Source of the DNA: Archaeoglobaceae archaeon | Lineage (GTDB): Archaea; Halobacteriota; Archaeoglobi; Archaeoglobales; Archaeoglobaceae | Assembly (NCBI GenBank): GCA_025058955.1 | Contig: JANXDV010000062.1 | Coordinates: 1 to 6,177 of the forward strand | Length of the DNA: 6,177 bases | Reading direction: 5' to 3' | Part shown: positions 4,998 through 6,177 of the stretch, piece after piece | How the letters are laid out: every line of letters begins with the position of its first letter | Position numbering within the stretch: position 1 is the first letter of the stretch | Position numbers and translations under genes: made by a program | Notes under the pieces: generated by a model | Databases searched by the model: none | Told to the model about the DNA's origin: nothing | Seen by the model: only the letters and a program-made list of their open reading frames with translations

Positions 4998-6177
4998 TTG
5001 AAATATACACTTGAAGATTTTCTAAAGTTGTTGAAAGAATACAACGTTGAAAAACTTGAGGATGTCAAAATAGAGGGGGACTTGGAGATCGAATTCGAAG
5101 GTTCTGCGGTTGACTTATCCTCGCTTACCGCTTTATATTCTTTGTTAAATGAATTTAGAAATTTCTTCTATCACACAAACATGGCTTTAGGCTATCTGCA
5201 AAGAATTTCGACAATGCTTGGAATTCCAACACCATTCCAGATTCCACAAGTGGCTCCTACAGCTGTAGCTCCCGCTCCAGTTCCAGTAGTTGCTGAGCTA
5301 AAGCTTCCTGAGAAGTTGATTGAAGCCAGATTCGAGGCGCCGAAGGTGGAGTATTCTGGTTATGTTGAAGAAGTCGTTTTAGGGGCTACAAAGGCGGATG
5401 GAGGAACAAGAGACTATGTTGTGAAGCTTGGCGGAGAAAAAAGCCTTGCTTTCTACATCTTCGATAAACCACAGCCGAATTTACCTGCAATTGCCATCGA
5501 TGTATTCGATCGCCCACCAGCGCTTGCTAAGGCGGTTAAAGTTCACTATGAAGACGTCGTTGGGAGTCCAGCGGAATGGGCGAAGAAGTGTGTGAAGAAG
5601 TTCGGAGCGGACATGGTGACAATTCATTTAGTTAGCACAGATCCCTTGCTTGAAAACACACCCGCAAGTGAGGCGGTAAAGGTAGTTGAAGATGTTCTTC
5701 AAGCGGTGAAGTGTCCAATAATCATTGGTGGTAGTGGAAACAAGGATAAGGATCCTGAAGTTCTTGAAAAAGCTGCAGAAGTTTGTGAGGGCGAAAGAGT
5801 GATGCTTGCAAGTGCTACACTTGACATGGACTGGGAAAGGATTTGCAATGCTGCGAAGAAGTATGGACATGTCGTTTTGAGCTGGACTCAAATGGACATA
5901 AACAATCAGAAGACACTCAACAGATATCTGCTGAAGCGTGCGGGATTGCCAAGGAATAGCATCGTTATGGATCCAACCACAGCAGCTTTGGGCTATGGCT
6001 TGGATTACGCTTTTACCAACATGGAGAGAATAAGGATCAGCGCCCTTAAAGGCGATACCGATCTGAACTTCCCAATCTCAAGCGGAACTACAAACGCTTG
6101 GGGTGCAAGAGAGTCTTGGATGACGGATTCACCACTCGAAGGTGACACGCCATGGGGACCAAGAGAGCTTAGAGGTC
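4998..6177 (+). CDS. cdhD: ACDS complex delta subunit (corrinoid/iron-sulfur protein small subunit), 3' end beyond window
   Basis: 393 codons are visible and the frame is still open at the window end. CdhD pairs with CdhE to form the corrinoid protein that carries the methyl group between tetrahydropterin and acetyl-CoA synthase. Family signatures are 'GGTRDYVVKLGGEKSLAF' (135-152), 'IAIDVFDRPP' (165-174), 'FGADMVTIHL' (202-211), 'IIIGGSGNKDKDPEVL' (241-256), 'MDPTTAALGYGLDY' (324-337) and 'FPISSGTTNAWGARESW' (358-374), consistent with a TIM-barrel fold. An N-terminal segment (1-78) containing 'EDVKIEGDLEIEFEG' is joined to the barrel by a Pro/Ala/Val-rich linker (about 78-99). The start is TTG: it has the SD described separately, whereas the first in-frame ATG (residue 62) would remove the conserved N-terminal segment. 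By gene order in relatives, cdhE should follow. Confidence 0.95.
   Translation, partial: MKYTLEDFLKLLKEYNVEKLEDVKIEGDLEIEFEGSAVDLSSLTALYSLLNEFRNFFYHTNMALGYLQRISTMLGIPTPFQIPQVAPTAVAPAPVPVVAELKLPEKLIEARFEAPKVEYSGYVEEVVLGATKADGGTRDYVVKLGGEKSLAFYIFDKPQPNLPAIAIDVFDRPPALAKAVKVHYEDVVGSPAEWAKKCVKKFGADMVTIHLVSTDPLLENTPASEAVKVVEDVLQAVKCPIIIGGSGNKDKDPEVLEKAAEVCEGERVMLASATLDMDWERICNAAKKYGHVVLSWTQMDINNQKTLNRYLLKRAGLPRNSIVMDPTTAALGYGLDYAFTNMERIRISALKGDTDLNFPISSGTTNAWGARESWMTDSPLEGDTPWGPRELRG

Noticed and set aside
5628..5891. 87-codon minus-strand open frame
   Set aside because: It lies within cdhD, opposite conserved TIM-barrel segments.
1..6177. CRISPR array, insertion sequence, tRNA or rRNA
   Set aside because: No regularly spaced repeats, transposase motifs, terminal repeats or tRNA-like sequences were seen on either strand.

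Overview
The window looks like archaeal chromosome, most likely from an Archaeoglobales member (Archaeoglobus, Ferroglobus or Geoglobus type). The evidence is an archaeal-type acetyl-CoA decarbonylase/synthase (ACDS) gene set in which the beta subunit lacks the large N-terminal part of bacterial acetyl-CoA synthase, TATA-like promoter boxes, strong GGAGGTGA-type Shine-Dalgarno (SD) sites, T-rich rather than hairpin termination, and tightly packed genes in moderately AT-rich DNA. The placement rests on gene content recalled from memory, not on a search.

Left part (1-1430). On the minus strand a PaaI/YdiI-type hotdog thioesterase gene (80-490) is followed by the first 12 codons of chorismate synthase aroC (36 down to 1, running off the window). 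Diverging from the thioesterase is a crotonase/enoyl-CoA hydratase-family gene (589-1410). The two appear to share one near-palindromic TATA element at 541-550, which links two acyl-CoA enzymes at one control point. The crotonase keeps one catalytic Glu, but the second is Gln.

Middle part (1429-2352). Two minus-strand genes, a nitroreductase-family flavoprotein (1819-2352) and a stand-alone response-regulator receiver domain (1429-1788), are spaced as one operon. They converge on the crotonase gene.

Right part (2353-6177). A 255-base AT-rich divergent region carries a TATA-like box and a tandem 10-base repeat. It is followed by an operon on the plus strand: cdhC (ACDS beta, acetyl-CoA synthase, all six cluster A cysteines present), a 28-codon ORF that exactly bridges two overlapping junctions, cooC (CooC/AcsF-type nickel-insertion ATPase), and cdhD (corrinoid protein small subunit, TTG start, cut by the window end). 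CdhC assembles acetyl-CoA from CO, CoA and a corrinoid-bound methyl group. CdhD, with CdhE (expected just downstream), supplies the methyl group. The CooC-type ATPase probably matures the Ni site. The CO dehydrogenase subunits cdhA and cdhB are not next to cdhC here.

The most interesting item is the 28-residue ORF. Its sequence lines up without gaps with the C-terminal tail of CdhC, but four lysines of that tail are replaced by glutamates. This suggests either a pairing partner for the tail or a detached, diverged copy of it.
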